DNA of 63,777 nt from Cristatella mucedo (Eukaryota; Bryozoa; Phylactolaemata; Cristatellidae), in assembly GCA_009760855.2 (NCBI GenBank), contig WPIO01000379.1:1-63777 (forward strand), given 5' to 3'. The stretch's first letter is position 1. Each line of letters begins with the position of its first letter. Below the pieces are notes generated by a model. That model did not search any database and had not been told where the DNA came from. It worked only from the letters and a program-made list of their open reading frames with translations. A program made the translations under genes and the position numbers. Positions 22,869 to 35,400 of this stretch are shown here, piece after piece.

Positions 22869-24184
22869 TTATTTTTTTTTAGAGGCAGGAGTCATTGGTC
22901 ATAGGTCGGAGACAGGAATGAGACAGAGGATTGTGGAGGACAGCCAGGATTGCTGACTCGCTGACAGACTGCTCTTCATTGGTGACGTGCTGGGTCGATG
23001 AGATGACGACTATTTTGAGGAGGCAACCGCTCTTTTCACGATAGCGTTTACAGCCATCCTACCCGTGTGACTTGGCGCCAACGGCGATATTCAAGCTCGC
23101 ACCAATGAGCCTCTGAATATTGTTAAGTACTGTTCAGGTCACAAGTTTGCTTTTAGCTCCGACGACGTTATCTATGCCACATATATAACAGCGACACCTG
23201 CACAATTGAATTTACACAAATAGAAAATCGTAATGATAATAATAGGACATGCGTATGAAGCCGTAACGGAGCTAAACCTTCTTCATTGTACTTGAATAAG
23301 CGTAGTAAAGAGAATCTCGAGACAGAGTAGATTCAATCATTCAGAGCACCCGTCACTCGTAGCTGTTGAGACTTTTATTAGATTCCCAGTTGTGATAAGA
23401 AAGTCTTTTTCGGTCATCAATCTCAAGACTCTGGTCGCTCGGACGTTTCAAAAATAATTGAAACAGGTCTACCATCTAACAAAGCGACTTTCTTCTGTGG
23501 CTGGGGAGCTGGTCAAGGCTAGGCTAGTGTCACAAAATACCGCTCTCTAGTAGACAATGTGGCACAAGTCGATTGGTCACTATCAAGACAGCCAAACGCA
23601 GCTCTCGCTAGCAAAGCGGCCCGGAGGAAATCGGGAGGCATTCGGTAGGTATGTGAGTAGCTACGAGTTTCCAGCTGCTTCACTTTGCCAGCATCAGGGC
23701 GCCGCAGCAAAACATCGCTGTCGCAATTTATTTTAGTATCATGCCTGTGTTGACATAGGTTGCGAACTAATGGTCAAGTTCCAACCGGTCCCAAACAAAG
23801 TTAAACGATAAGTTTAGCTGGCTTCAGACACAGTACGACTTATACATTCACCGGCAGATTTAGTGATAAAAAACAGAAAGTAGTAGAAACTACGACCATT
23901 TAATACCTACAAGCTTGCCACTGAACTCATTCGGCTTTAAAAGTAGTCCTAGGCCTTTGATTGAGTGAATTATCAGTAATATTTTTGCATTGCTGCTGCA
24001 AAACGCATTACTTAGGGACAATACTTGAAACAAACGCGTCTGAACATGATTTGATAATTGAGCCCGATGGCAGTAAACCGGGTTACAATGGTAACTCAGT
24101 GTGCACGGACTGTGATAACTACCTGAATATTGGTCAAAATTATATGCAAATAAGCTACACATTTTGGGCTCGACGAGTTCAAAT
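22869..24184. other. Unassigned
   Basis: No gene or repeat recognised; only short open frames without motifs. Confidence 0.3.
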
Positions 24185-24252
24185 TTAAAGCGCCTAGAAA
24201 GAGATTGAGTTCTCTGAGGGCGCTTTATCAAGTGCATTATTATTATTAGTAG
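24185..24252 (+). mobile_element. LINE-A 3' tail only
   Basis: Just the conserved stem-loop AAAGCGCC...GGGCGCTTT and ATTATTATT. This is an extreme 5' truncation and a clear example of the minimal 3' unit. Confidence 0.85.
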
Positions 24253-24647
24253 TATGATTGTTATTATCAGCAGAAATACAGCGATTTCGAAAGCGATTAT
24301 TTTTATTGTGCAAGAGCACAGCCGCTGACCAAATCCAGCATAAGGATCCGGCGCTCACTTACAAAAATGCCAGCCTATTTTTTCAAGAAATAGCTCAAGT
24401 TCGGTGGCTTATTTGCAATAACCCCTGCTTCCTTCTTCGGGCGCCCTACAGAGCGTATCTGCACGCCAGGAGCAGCCTTCTTCGCGCATGCTCTTTTTTC
24501 GGCTACGAGTCTGCCCCATGTCTGATGCCTCCGCCCATGGCTATCCAATAATATCAGGATCTTTGTCTGCACTATCGGCGATACTTCCCAGGCGAGCACT
24601 GGCGCCGCGATTCGCGACCTCGTGCATAATCCTTTCAGACCAGCGGT
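24253..24647. other. Unassigned
   Basis: No recognisable feature. The 97-codon plus frame at 24258-24551 has no motif. Confidence 0.25.
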
Positions 24648-27600
24648 TGGCAATGTAATGTAATGTAATGTAACGTACGCTAGACATTCAGTAGCCAACA
24701 CAACTCGTCTCACACAACAAAGATAAATTCAGAAGCATAGCAGAGTCAGGAGAGCCGTTGAGGTGGTAAGTAGCATAAAAGTAGCAGCTCGGGACCGCTG
24801 AAAAGGATGTGCTATAGTCTGCAGCAGGAGAGTAGTTGCCGTTGCATAAGAATTGTGGAAGCAAGTTCCATAGTCTAGGACCTGCAGAGCTAAAGCTTCT
24901 GTTGCCATCGGTTTTTAAGCTGAGGAATGGCACAGCTAATTTATTGTCCACACAGGATCCGAGGTCGCTAACAGGCTTGAAACTGATGCAGCAGTTCACA
25001 TACGTACAAAGGAGCCAAGCCGTGTGGGTCTGCATATGAAATTTTCTCTGTATCCTTTGCACAACCGGCAACCATCCTAGCTCTTTAAGCAATGGAAACA
25101 CGGGCTCAAACCGTTGGGATTTGAAGACTAGCTTTGCAGGCATGTTCATAGTCCGCTGCAGTGGCCTAATAGCTTTCTTTGGCAGCCCAGCCAATAGGGA
25201 ACTGCAATAATCAAGCCAAGACCGAAAATAGAGCTAGATAAAAATTTTACAAGCCACTGTGGGAGACGGCTCCTAATCTTAAATAGGGATTGGATGTGAT
25301 GGCCAGCTGTAGAAGCGAACTTCTGAATGAAGCTTTTGAAATTGAGGCAACTGTCGAAAAAGACACTTAAAGATCGAGCACGAGGTGATGGTCGCACTAT
25401 GGCATCACTTATTAAAACAGTAAAGCCTTTTAATCTAGCCACACGCCTAGGGTGTCCTATGAGCAGCATTTCAGTTTTACCGTCATTTAATTTCAGGAAG
25501 CTTGCCGACATCCAGGATCGAATATCGGCAAGGCAAGCATAGAGTTTCTCAGTCACCGCAGGAGATTTTGACGGTTTGAATGACAAATACAACTGAGTAT
25601 CGTCAGCATAGAAGTGATATCCTATTCCGTGGGCCTTAATCACTTTTCCCAGAGGTTGTGTATAAATGGAGAACAGCAACGGACCGAGTACAGTCCCTTG
25701 AGGGACTCCACAGGTGACCCTTCTCGTGTCCGAGACCTGGCCCCCATAAGACACGGATTGAACACGATCAGACAAGTATGACTTAAACCACGCCAGTGCT
25801 TCGTCTTCCAGACCGATCGTTGTTCTCAATCGTTCAAGCAGAACTTCGTGATCAATGGTGTCGAAGGCAGCAGACAGATCTATCACGGCTAGGGCAGTGA
25901 CATTCCCGGTGTCGTAGCCACGTATAATGCCCTTGTTAACGCGGAGGAGAGCAGTTTCAGTGGCGTGCTGCCTCTTGAAACCTGATTGATATGTTTCTGA
26001 GATTCCATTATTTTTTTCAATATGTTCAACCACCTGGTTAGCAGCAGTTTTTCAAGAATCTTTGATAAGAAAGGAAGAAGAGAAACGGGGCGATTGTTTG
26101 CTAGGACCTATGTGTCTAATACAGGCTTTTTAAGGATGGGTCTAACGATTGCCGATTTGAAGGACTTGGGGACGACCCCTTTTCCCAAAGAAGCATTACA
26201 AATCTTGGTCGATAATAATAATAACAATAATAATAATGTGCTTGATAAAGCGCCCTCAGAGAATTTAATCTCTATTTAGGCACTTTACATTTGCTGCAAA
26301 GTGAAATGCAATTGAATGGTAAGTTAAATCATGCTTGAAAAACAAACGAAATGAATAACATAGTTAGGGGTGACATGCACAGGGTCAGCATGCAAATGTG
26401 GTTAGTGGCAGGATGCACAGTGTCAGCACAAATAAGCACGTGAAGGACGAATTTCAGGGACCCACTAAATGCTATCCTAAATAGGTGTGTTTTTAGGTTC
26501 CTTTTGAATGTAGTCAAGTCAGGAGATGTTCTGACGAAGGCCGGGAGGGAGTTCCAGGCTTTGGGAGCATAAGAGCTAAATGCACGGTCTCCAAAGGATT
26601 TAAGGTTTGTACGAGGTATTTCTAGACTGTTGGATTCCGAAATGCGGGTGGTACGATGCTTGGCCTGATTGGGGGAGTATGTCAGAAAGATAGGCTGGAG
26701 CCATAGAATGAAGGGACCTAAAAGTGAGCAACAAAAACTTGAAGTCAATCCGTTGCTTGACTGGTAGCCAGTGCAGGTCGGCGAGAAGTGGAGTAATGTG
26801 GCAACTGCGTCGCTTACGACAGACAAGCCTAGCTGCAGAGTTTTGCACCAGCTGCAGTCGCCTGATCGCACATGCTCGTAGGCCAGTAAGCAGTGAGTTT
26901 CAGAAGTCAAGACGAGACGGTTATGGCAGGGCTAAGTTGGTCTGCCAGTGAAAACCACAGAGATAAAGGTATAGGGTCTTCTAAAGACGAGCTCTTTTTG
27001 CGTGACCTTTTTAGATGGGTCCACAATGCATTTAGAAACCTCGGAGAACCTACTAAGGTAGGTCACAGGTTGTGGAACCACGATTGCTTTAGTCTGAGGG
27101 GCTTAATAGAGGCACGAATGTGCACAATTTTTTCAGTAAAGGAGGCTGAAAATCTATACGGCTGAGTCCTTAATATCTGGGGAGTCAGACCTCTCAACAT
27201 TGGCCTGTAAATGGTTTACTGTCTTATAATCGGTTTAGTGTTAGACTGGTGGGAATTCAGCTATCTAATGAAAAAAAGCACTGGTTTTTTAAGCTTTCGG
27301 GTGTAAACTCGAATGAAGTCTTTGCAATTGACTAGATCTGCATCAGACCCCGATTTCTTGAAACGACGTTCAAGCCTGTGCTTAACCCGGTACATCTTCA
27401 GGAGGTTTTTTGTAAATTGAAAGAAATCTCTATGACTTCGAACACAGATAGAGCGAACAGGAGCATGCTTGGCAAGACCACTCATGAGTGTTATGTTTAT
27501 AGCATCAGTAAGGGTATCGAAGCTGCAGGTCAGGTCTTAATGCAGATCAAGAAGACCTGTATCACAAACAGATTTCAAAACCTTGTCCGTGTAAATGCTA

Positions 27601-28320
27601 TGTACGTTACGTTGTTCGGCAAATTCGACATTGCACTGTACGTGGGAGAAAGCAGTAACAGTAAGCGAGACCGAGCAATGATCCGAGAGGGTCAGTGGGC
27701 ACACCACAAGGTCCATGGGGAAGACTTCTTTAGTGATCACGTGATCTAGAATGTGGCTACCGATGTGGGTGCTATGATTAAGGTGTTTGGCCAAACCAAA
27801 ATTCTCCAGACAGTTAGGAAATGAGCTTACCTGGCTGTTGCTAGGGTTGTCAACGTGAATATTAAAGTCTCCCACAATCAGTAGCAGCCAGTAACACACA
27901 AATATTTTAGTGAGGAACTCTGAAAACGCATCTATAAACAAGTTTAGACAGCCAGAAGGAGGCCGGTATACCACAACAGTGAGAAGCATTGTCTTTGATG
28001 AAGACCTGATTGCAACCGATTCAAACGATGGCCATGCAAGAAACTGCACTTTTATAGCCAAACGATTCGCAAGCAACTTTTGCAACCCTCTACTAACCTT
28101 GTCAGGACGCATGAACTGATAGAATGAGAACCCGAGTGGAGTCGTCTCAGAAATACAGCTACGCGAACAAGGCTTCATCCAAGTTTCTATAAGCAGAAAT
28201 GCATCTAGCTTCTCCTGGACCATCTGATCGCGGATAAGTAACCCCTTGGTTTTTAGTGAGCAGACATTTAGTAGGCAGAATTTAAGAGGCCGTCGAACAA
28301 CTGGGTGACGGCAATTAAGT
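24648..28320 (-). pseudogene. LINE-B copy, near full length
   Basis: Minus-strand element. Reading downward: endonuclease at 27537-28223 (IETWM, VVVYRPPSG, VGDFNIHVDNPS, LTLSDHCSVSL), a linker with frameshifts (27160-27530), RT at 25146-26033 and C-terminus at 24688-25194. The RT segment is open for 295 codons and retains the DLSAAFDTIDHEVLL, GVPQGTVLGPLLF, FYADDTQLYLSF and LKLNDGKTEMLL blocks, so the catalytic YADD is intact. It ends in (TTACA)n at 24650-24675. A LINE-A insertion at 26210-26918 separates the first RT block from the rest. Not able to encode a full protein. Confidence 0.9.
26210..26918 (-). pseudogene. LINE-A insertion inside LINE-B
   Basis: Minus-strand C-terminus and 3' end with a (AAT)n tail at 26213-26237. 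It splits 'aatcttggt' from 'ggttatggcagg', which are joined as aatcttggttatggcagg (reverse complement) in the LINE-B at 55490-55515, leaving a 3 bp GGT duplication. LKSFGDRAFSSYAPKAWNSLP is readable. Confidence 0.9.
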
Positions 28321-29509
28321 GGCTTGTATTAGAAGTTCCAGTGAAGTATTTCCAAGAATTGCACTCTGGTTCCATTGCGTTGTTAAGAACATCATTGCAA
28401 ACATCTTGTATATCGCCATTAAAGCCAGCCACAGTGTCCATCCTTTCAAATTGAGTCTTGTGCACACAGTCCTTCAGATTGCTTCGACACGACTCTGACT
28501 GTGCTGCTCCCGAATCAGGTCACTGGCGTTTTTGACTTTGAGACGCTATATTTTTTAGAGCAATCACCCGCCAAATAAATAAATAATTGCGACGCTACTT
28601 GCGGAAATTCGGAAACCTGGGAAACTGCCATCGGGCTCATGTGTAAAGCGCCTAATAGAGACCAAGTTCTCGAAGGACGCCAAGCAGACATGAATTTTCA
28701 AGCACAGATGGGCAAGAAAAAATGCAGCGGTCCATCAGCAGTCTCCTTAACAACTCTGGGTTAGCTCTTCACCTGGCAATCCTCCTGGTGATCTAGCTGA
28801 TCGCTTCTTTAGATTTGTATATGAAAGCATTCAACATCAGTGACTCTATCCTTAAGGCAGCATTCCCTCTATACATTTCTTCCGAAATAACTTCAAAGAG
28901 CTATTTTGTTTAGAGCAGCTATCAGCAAGATAACTAAGTAATTGTGATTCTGCTTACGGAAATTCGGTGATCAAGCTTACCACCATCGGGCTCAACTGTC
29001 AATCTGAACACTTTGGAACTAGGTAACTAGATTGGGATGAAGTCACTACCTCGCTCATTCTGCTTGTAGGCGCCGAAAGTCTGTAACTAGCTTTTGCATG
29101 TTTCACTTTCACCGCCTTCAATGACCTTACCTCTCCTAAGTTTCGATTACGGAAGCTTCGATTAAGCTCAGAACTCATTTCACCCAAAGACTTCTTTTTT
29201 ATTTCCTGTGTTTGTGTATGTGTGTGTGTGCGAGTGTGTGCGAGTGTGTGTATTGAGTGTGCACCAATGCACGATTCAGTGCATGTAACCAGCCAGAGCA
29301 CTAAACATTTGCATAGTGCCCTTCAAGCATTCATTCTCTTTATGGGCACTTAATAGGCACTGTAAGGACGTTAAGTATCTGTTCTGTTCCCTTGCTCAAA
29401 AGGTAATACTGTTGCTCCCAAAGACTCCCCGCAACGTGTCGCATCATTGACTCTAGTCATTTTGTGGTGCATTCGAATCAGTACCTGACCTTCAGTTACT
29501 CAGCTCGTT
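28321..29509. other. Mostly unassigned, with LINE-A scraps and (TG)n
   Basis: A LINE-A-like tail (28639-28680) and a linker-like stretch (28695-28870, 'cagtctccttaacaactctg') are visible in plus orientation. A degenerate (TG)n with 'cgag' interruptions is at 29210-29252. Nothing else is recognised. Confidence 0.4.
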
Positions 29510-29660
29510 AAGCCTGAAAATAGCTTCCGCCTGGCAGATAGCCGTGTCCTGACTTGAAAAAATTTAAAAGGAACCTAGAGATATTTCAGTTCCTCATAGA
29601 ACTTGCTTCGCCCTTTGGCTTTCTACTGCATTTATTTAATATCACCGGACAACTGATTTT
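29510..29660 (+). mobile_element. LINE-A C-terminal scrap
   Basis: Parallels the APKAWNSLPTC...TTFKRNL region at the nucleotide level ('aaaatttaaaaggaacctag'), with heavy decay. Confidence 0.45.
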
Positions 29661-29727
29661 ACTATACTGATAATGTGAACCGCTTTAAAAGGGATCCAGT
29701 TAATTTTTGCTGCACTACATGCATTTA

Positions 29728-29925
29728 TAATAATAATAATAATTCACTTGATAAAGCGCCCTCAGAGAACTTAATCTCTCTCTTGGCGCTTTACATTTGC
29801 TGTAAAGTGAAATGCAATTGAATGGTAAGTAAAATCATGCTTGAAAAAACAAACGAAAGGAATAATATGGTTAGGGGTGACATGCACAGGGTCAGCATGC
29901 AAATGTGGTTAGTGGCAGTTAGTAA
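29728..29925 (-). mobile_element. LINE-A 3' end, short copy
   Basis: (AAT)n at 29728-29743, a perfect stem-loop (aaagcgccctc...ggcgcttt) and about 150 bp of 3' UTR up to 'aaatgtggttagtggcag'. Well preserved compared with its neighbours. Confidence 0.9.
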
Positions 29926-30369
29926 TTTATAGTTACTATCACAGCCTTACCGTTTTACTGATGATCTTTCAGGATACGCTAGCACTTCAGTCAATAGCTG
30001 AAATGCTCTTCAGTCATCAAGCTAGTCATGTGGGCAGTCACATTACAAAAATGGTGTAGGTCATACTGAGCGGAGGTATCTTAGAGTATGGCCTGGCTCT
30101 CTCAGCATTGTGCATTGTGACCAAATCGACCTCCCGTTTGACCCATACACATGCGATAACTGCTTGTGCTCAGAGAAAAAAAAGCACTGGCTCGCGTCCT
30201 TGTGGTAGAATGCAGGGTGCCAAGCATTAGGTCATTATCGACATCTAAAATGGTATGCGGGTAAGATACATAGTGATAAAACGCATAAGCACACAAAGGA
30301 CGTCATAAGAAATCACCAAATGCTTTCAGCAACAGGTGCGTGTTTAACTAGTAGTGAGCGACATTATTT
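29926..30369. other. Unassigned
   Basis: No recognisable gene or repeat. Confidence 0.3.
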
Positions 30370-30755
30370 CTGAAAAATTCTTGAGAAGCTCGGTTTGACT
30401 GAAACTTGACTAAAGTTGGCAAAATGCCCAAAAATTAAAGATGGTCTCCGAGTTAGTCTCGTCTTCTTTCAAACCCCTAGACTGATCAAAACTGGAGATG
30501 AAGTTGCTATTATCATTCTCTCGAAATTTAACCTTAGGCCATTTGCAGTACCCTCGAAGCAGTCTTTCTAATCTATTGTCTTGATTTCCCCCAGATATCA
30601 ACATATCAATCGTAGCAGTAGTTTGTCGCCCACCAAATACCAAGTCCTTCTTTATTTCAGATTTCTCTCATCTGATTTCGATTCTGTGTTGAAGAAATCG
30701 ACCTTTCCTCATTATGGGTAATTTAAACACTCATTATGATAACTTATGTGAAGCC

Positions 30756-31118
30756 AATTAGGGAGGAATTTCATGCATTTTTAGGGGTCGTCTCCAGCTT
30801 TGCACCCGGAAGGTTGACGAGGGCGTATGAGGTGCAGCAAGCCCCGATAGCAAAAGGAGTCACTGACCTTGTTACAAGATGTAATCGATCACATTCGCAA
30901 GGCTCTTCACAAACAGTACACGTCCGCAAGCCGGAGATGGACGAAACGTCCACCTATGACTCCTGGAGCTGAAAAAAGAAAGAGTGCCGGAAAAGATTGC
31001 ATCACTGGGTGGCCATTCAGTCAAGCCTCCACCCAATCAGCTGTAGGCTCCTGGCCACAGAGACGTTATGCACTCCTGCCCTGTCAGGCTAGGGCGGGGC
31101 AACATGGTGACGATGCTA
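30756..31118. other. Unknown GC-rich block inside LINE-A
   Basis: Interrupts the endonuclease between GDFN-like and 'ttgtggctcatgtgaatggc' parts. The plus frame includes KPEMDETSTYDSWS before a stop, vaguely like gag proteins of Ty3/gypsy elements. A 'ggacgaaacgtcc' palindrome is at about 30939-30951. Identity unknown. Confidence 0.35.
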
Positions 31119-31425
31119 CGCCCACACATTGACCCCACTTTGTCTCTTGTGGCTCATGTGAATGGCACTACTCACATTAAGGGTCACACTATCGACCAAA
31201 TTTTCTCATTCAATTGCACTGTTCATCATCAATTATTACCAAACAGTGCCTATATGACCGCATGAGGATCTCATTCAGCCTGCAATGTGTGCCCTCGACC
31301 TCCTCATCATCATCTAAAATTACCTGGGAATCACGAAACCTCAAGAGTCTTTACATCGATGCTGTCCGTGCTTGAATGTCTGCTTCGTCTCTGCTGCTCA
31401 CTCCTGCCTCCCGACATGGCATCAT

Positions 31426-32196
31426 GACATTACTAAAATTCGGGCTTGTTTAGATAAAGATACCACATCAAAGTTGGTCATTGCATTCGTGACATCCCGT
31501 CTCGACTTCTGCAACTCACTGCTTACTGGCCTACCAGCATGTGCGATCAGGCGATTGCAGCTGGTGCGGAACTCGGCAGCTAGTCTTGTCTGTTGCGAGC
31601 GTCGCAGTTGCCACATTACTCCACTTCTCACCAACCTGCACTGGCTACCAGTCAAGCAACGGATTGACTTCAAGGTTTTGTCGCTCACTTTTAGGTCCCT
31701 TCATTCTATGGCTTAAGCCTATCTCTCAGATATACTACCCCATCAGGCCAAGCATCGTACCACCCGCTTTTCGCAATCCAAGGGTCTAGAAATACCTCGT
31801 ACAAACCTTAAATCCTTTGGAGACCGTGCATTTAGTTCGTATGCTCCCACAGCCTGGAACTCCCTCCCGACCTGCGTCAGAACATCCCCTGACCTGACCA
31901 CATTTAAAAGGAACCATAAAACACACCTATTTAGGACAGCATTTAGCGGGTCCCTGTGATTCGTCCTTGATGTGCTTATGTGTGCTGACACTGTGCATGC
32001 TGCCCCTAACCACATCTGCATGCTGACCCTGTGCATTTCACCCCTAACCATATTATTCATTTCGATAGTTTTTCAAGCATGATTTAACTTACCATTCAAT
32101 TGCATTTCACTTTACAGCAAACGTAAAGCACCTAGAGAGAGATTAGGTTCTCTGAGGGTGCTTTGTCAATTGAATTATTATTTTTATTATTATTAG
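31426..32196 (+). pseudogene. LINE-A nested in LINE-A
   Basis: A 5'-truncated copy (thumb to 3' tail) starting 'gacattactaaaattcgggc' and ending at (ATT)n. It splits 'tggcatcat' from 'cattggtatag', which are one sequence (gtcatcattggtag) in the copy at 60798-60812. The DLHWLPVKQ block is partly intact (TNLHWLPVKQRIDFKVLSL). Confidence 0.85.
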
Positions 32197-32734
32197 CATT
32201 GGTATAGTGCTACAGCACGACACTAGCTGACATGCTTGACTAGCGTGCCACTGTTCACTCTCGCCCAGAGAGCCTGTTGTGTACCTCACACGTTAAACTA
32301 GCCAGGTCTACTAAACTCAAGCTTGAAAAAGCACACAAAAGATCAGCACTGACTGCCCATTGACAGGCATATGAGGACTACTGTAAATTGTACCAATCGA
32401 TTGTGGCACACGAAAAGTTTAGCTACTACAGACACATTTTTGAATAACAGATGCACAATCCAGAAATGCTCGGCAATCAACCATTTCCTAACCGGTCCAG
32501 GTAAGCTACTTAACAAATGATCACTTTAATGATCCGGCCGCTTGCTTCTCTACCTTCTTATTGTCAAGAAGATAGACATGATTAGGGAGTCCATTCCTAA
32601 GATGGCAGCTTCCCCCCTGGAATGATTCACTTTAATTCCAGCAGCACCTCAGTGTCTGCATTAAAAGGGGCCACTAAATACCTTGATCTGAAGGTAATGT
32701 CCCGATCAAAAAGAACAGGTTTTCCTCAAAGATT

Positions 32735-32921
32735 TAAAGGTTCTCAACCTGTGGGTCATGACCCTTTTGGTGGTCGAGTGACCTTTTCACAAGTGTCCCC
32801 TAAGATCATCGAAAGTCACACATTTCCCCATTTCGAATGCAATAATTTTACGGTTGGGGGTCGCCACAACATGAAAAACTGTATAAAAGTTCTGATACAT
32901 TATGAGGGCTACAAACTACTG
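32735..32921 (+). mobile_element. SPIN-like non-autonomous hAT relic
   Basis: The sequence opens 'ggttctcaacctgtgggtca' and contains a block about 'taagatcatcgaaagtcaca' and 'gttgggggtcgccacaacat'. This layout and its decayed 3' end (aaactactg) match, as recalled, the SPIN family of short hAT elements with CAG.GGTTCTCAACC ends. It sits inside the LINE-A copy between 'ttttcctcaaag' and 'ctcttaatcctatttcc'. A 113-codon frame across it is coincidental. The 8 bp target-site duplication has decayed beyond recognition. Confidence 0.65.
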
Positions 32922-34545
32922 CTCTTAATCCTATTTCCACGCTCGTGCTTCTATGATGCCTAAATCTAATGTTGCCATGCATAATGACGTCATAAATATT
33001 TCATTACCCTCAGGGCATGTCTCGGAACCTTTTAAAGAATCGCTATAGTTAGGCCACTACTCAAGAAAGCCACACTAGACCTAGAGGACTTGAGCTGTTT
33101 CAGCCGAGGTTTAGTTCGACACTTCCTAACGGACACGGGCACAAGTCGTGAAGGACCAGGTGAACTCATTCGGTGAAACTTCGAGCTTTAATAGTAAGTT
33201 CGAGGCTGGTCGTAGAGGTAACCACTCCACAGAGTCAGCGTCGCTTCGGATATATACCGACCTACTTATGAATGCAGACTTAGATATAGTCTCTCTGCTT
33301 GCTTAGCTTGATCTTTCGGCAGCGTTTGATACTATCCATCACCAAGTCCTTCTGGAGCGCCTGTCATCTAACCTGGGCGTCAATGAACTGCACTCCAATG
33401 GTTAAGGTCATCTCTGAGAGGGATAATCTAGAGTTGTGTTCGTTACGGTGTTTTAGTAAGAACCGCAGTTAGGAAGGCAAGGTGAAAGTCATTTAATATA
33501 TTTGGTATGTAATCGTTTTTCGAAATATTATTAAATTGCGACGAACATTTTGATGTCACTAGCTAAATCAGAGTTGTAGCTTATTTTTATCGAAGCTCAT
33601 TCAAGTACTTTCCAATAATGAGAAAACCAAGTATGATTCGGAAGTTGGAAAGCCAAACGCTCAAATCGGTTCTCCCACCATATCTCCTATGGAATCTGCA
33701 TACAATCTCGGTGTCAAACTCCGAAGTGGCCTTTCGTTGGACGACGGCATCAGCTCCACTGTCCAGTCTGCCTACTTTCAGCTACGGAGCATTGCTAAAA
33801 CTTGGGTTTGTTTAGACAGGAATACCCGATCTAAATTTGTCCATGCATTTGTGGCATCCTGTGGTCACTTCTGTAACTCAATGCTTGCTAGCCTACCAGT
33901 CTGTGCACTCGGGCGCTTACAGCTGGTGCAAACCTTTGCAGCCAGGCTTTTTTGTCCTGAGTGTGGCAGTTGCTGCATCACTCCACTTCTCTCCGACCTG
34001 CACTGGCTCCCAGTCAAGAAACCCATCGAATTCAAGGTTTTTGTTACTCACTTGCAGGCCCATATATTCTGTGGCTCCAGCCTGTCTCACAGGTCTACTC
34101 CCCCAACAGACTAAGTATCTTATCACCCACTTTTCGGAACCTGACTGTTTAACTACACGTCATATGAAGCTCAAATCCTTTGAAGACCTGCCTTTGGAAC
34201 ACATGCTCCCAAAGCCTGGAACTCACCTCCAACCTGTGTCAGGACATTTCCTGACTTGTCGAAGTTTAAAAAGAAACTAAAAACGCACCTTCTAATTGAA
34301 GCATTCAGTAGATCCCTGTGATTCGTCCATTATGTGTTTATGGGTGCTGACACCGTTGCATGCTGCCACCAACCATACTTGTATGCTGACCAGTGCATAT
34401 AACCCCTAACCGTGTTATTCTTGTTCTTTATTGAGCATGCTACCACTAACCATTCAATCGTGCTTCCTTTGAAGCGATAGTAAATCACCTATAAAGAGAT
34501 TGAGTTCTCTGAGGGTGCTTTATTAATTGTACAATGAGATCAGCA

Positions 34546-35400
34546 GCGTGGGTATTTTTACAAACCCAGTGAACTTTTTGGTAAAGAAGATCCAAAGAGA
34601 TCTTAGCTATTTTCAGCCAAGCCCCATCAATCTTAGGCCGCTCGCCGACCAGCTGAGGTAGGTTAAGAGGTGCAGCCGTTTTTTAAACCTCTTAATACTA
34701 ACATTACATGCGCCAAGAACAACAACTTGGGAACTAAACCAAACCACCGGGAACCTTACTCCGTTATGCTATCGGAGGGGGGGGTGACACATGATACACG
34801 AGGCCAACTCTACCGACGGAGAGGACAATCTCGACCAGGGACAATGATGAGTACGAGCGGTAATCCACACAAGTACCAGCCGAGACGACATTGGTACTAT
34901 ATTGACTCCGTTAAAGGGAATCTGCTAGTGTGGTACGTCTAAGCTCGCCGAAGAGGCCAGCTCACGAAGAGAGGCCACGAACAACACGCTACAGGGGGTA
35001 CTCAGAATATACAATCCGTAACAACCAGCATGCTATCCAGCTCTGCTCAGGCCTTGGGTACTCGTTGCTTTGCCTGCATGGTCGCATCGCCTGAGCATGC
35101 CTGCACCCATCCAGATACATTACTCAGCGTGATTGAGAGCGTCCAGCAAAGCAACTTTGCCGTCAATTTTCAGCTATCCAAGAGCCACAGTGAGTTTTTG
35201 TTATTGCATATCCCGCCATGCCCATAGGTCAGACCCCGGCTTAGCTGGTGGCCCTTTTCTCAATACAGGTGTTCAGTCTCAGCCAACCGAACCAAGCCAG
35301 GGATCATATGTCGGCCTTCAGAGGAGACACGTCCTCGTGTATGCTATAGCCCACCATGGGTCGAGCGATGCAGACATCACAAAGGCTTTAACATGCTAAG
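34546..35400. other. Unassigned
   Basis: Nothing recognised. A G-rich run is at 34774-34784 and several CpG-containing stretches follow. Confidence 0.3.

Larger units (their letters stand above)
30370..34545 (+). pseudogene. LINE-A composite copy, heavily interrupted
   Basis: A long plus-strand element. Endonuclease pieces lie at 30370-30755 and 31119-31425 (compare 57357-57940), linker at 32200-32520, RT start at 32945-33440, C-terminus at 33610-34320 and tail at 34480-34545. It is broken by an unknown 363 bp block (30756-31118), a 5'-truncated LINE-A (31426-32196) and a SPIN-like hAT relic (32735-32921). The GVPQG and YADD region is replaced by about 150 bp of AT-rich sequence (33460-33610). 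None of it can be functional. Confidence 0.8.

Noticed and set aside
24385-25039. Plus-strand frames over 24836-25542 and similar antisense frames over the LINE copies
   Set aside because: They are opposite-strand shadows of LINE-B reading frames.
32622-32963. 113-codon frame with a plausible look
   Set aside because: It runs across the LINE-A/SPIN-like junctions and is not a gene.
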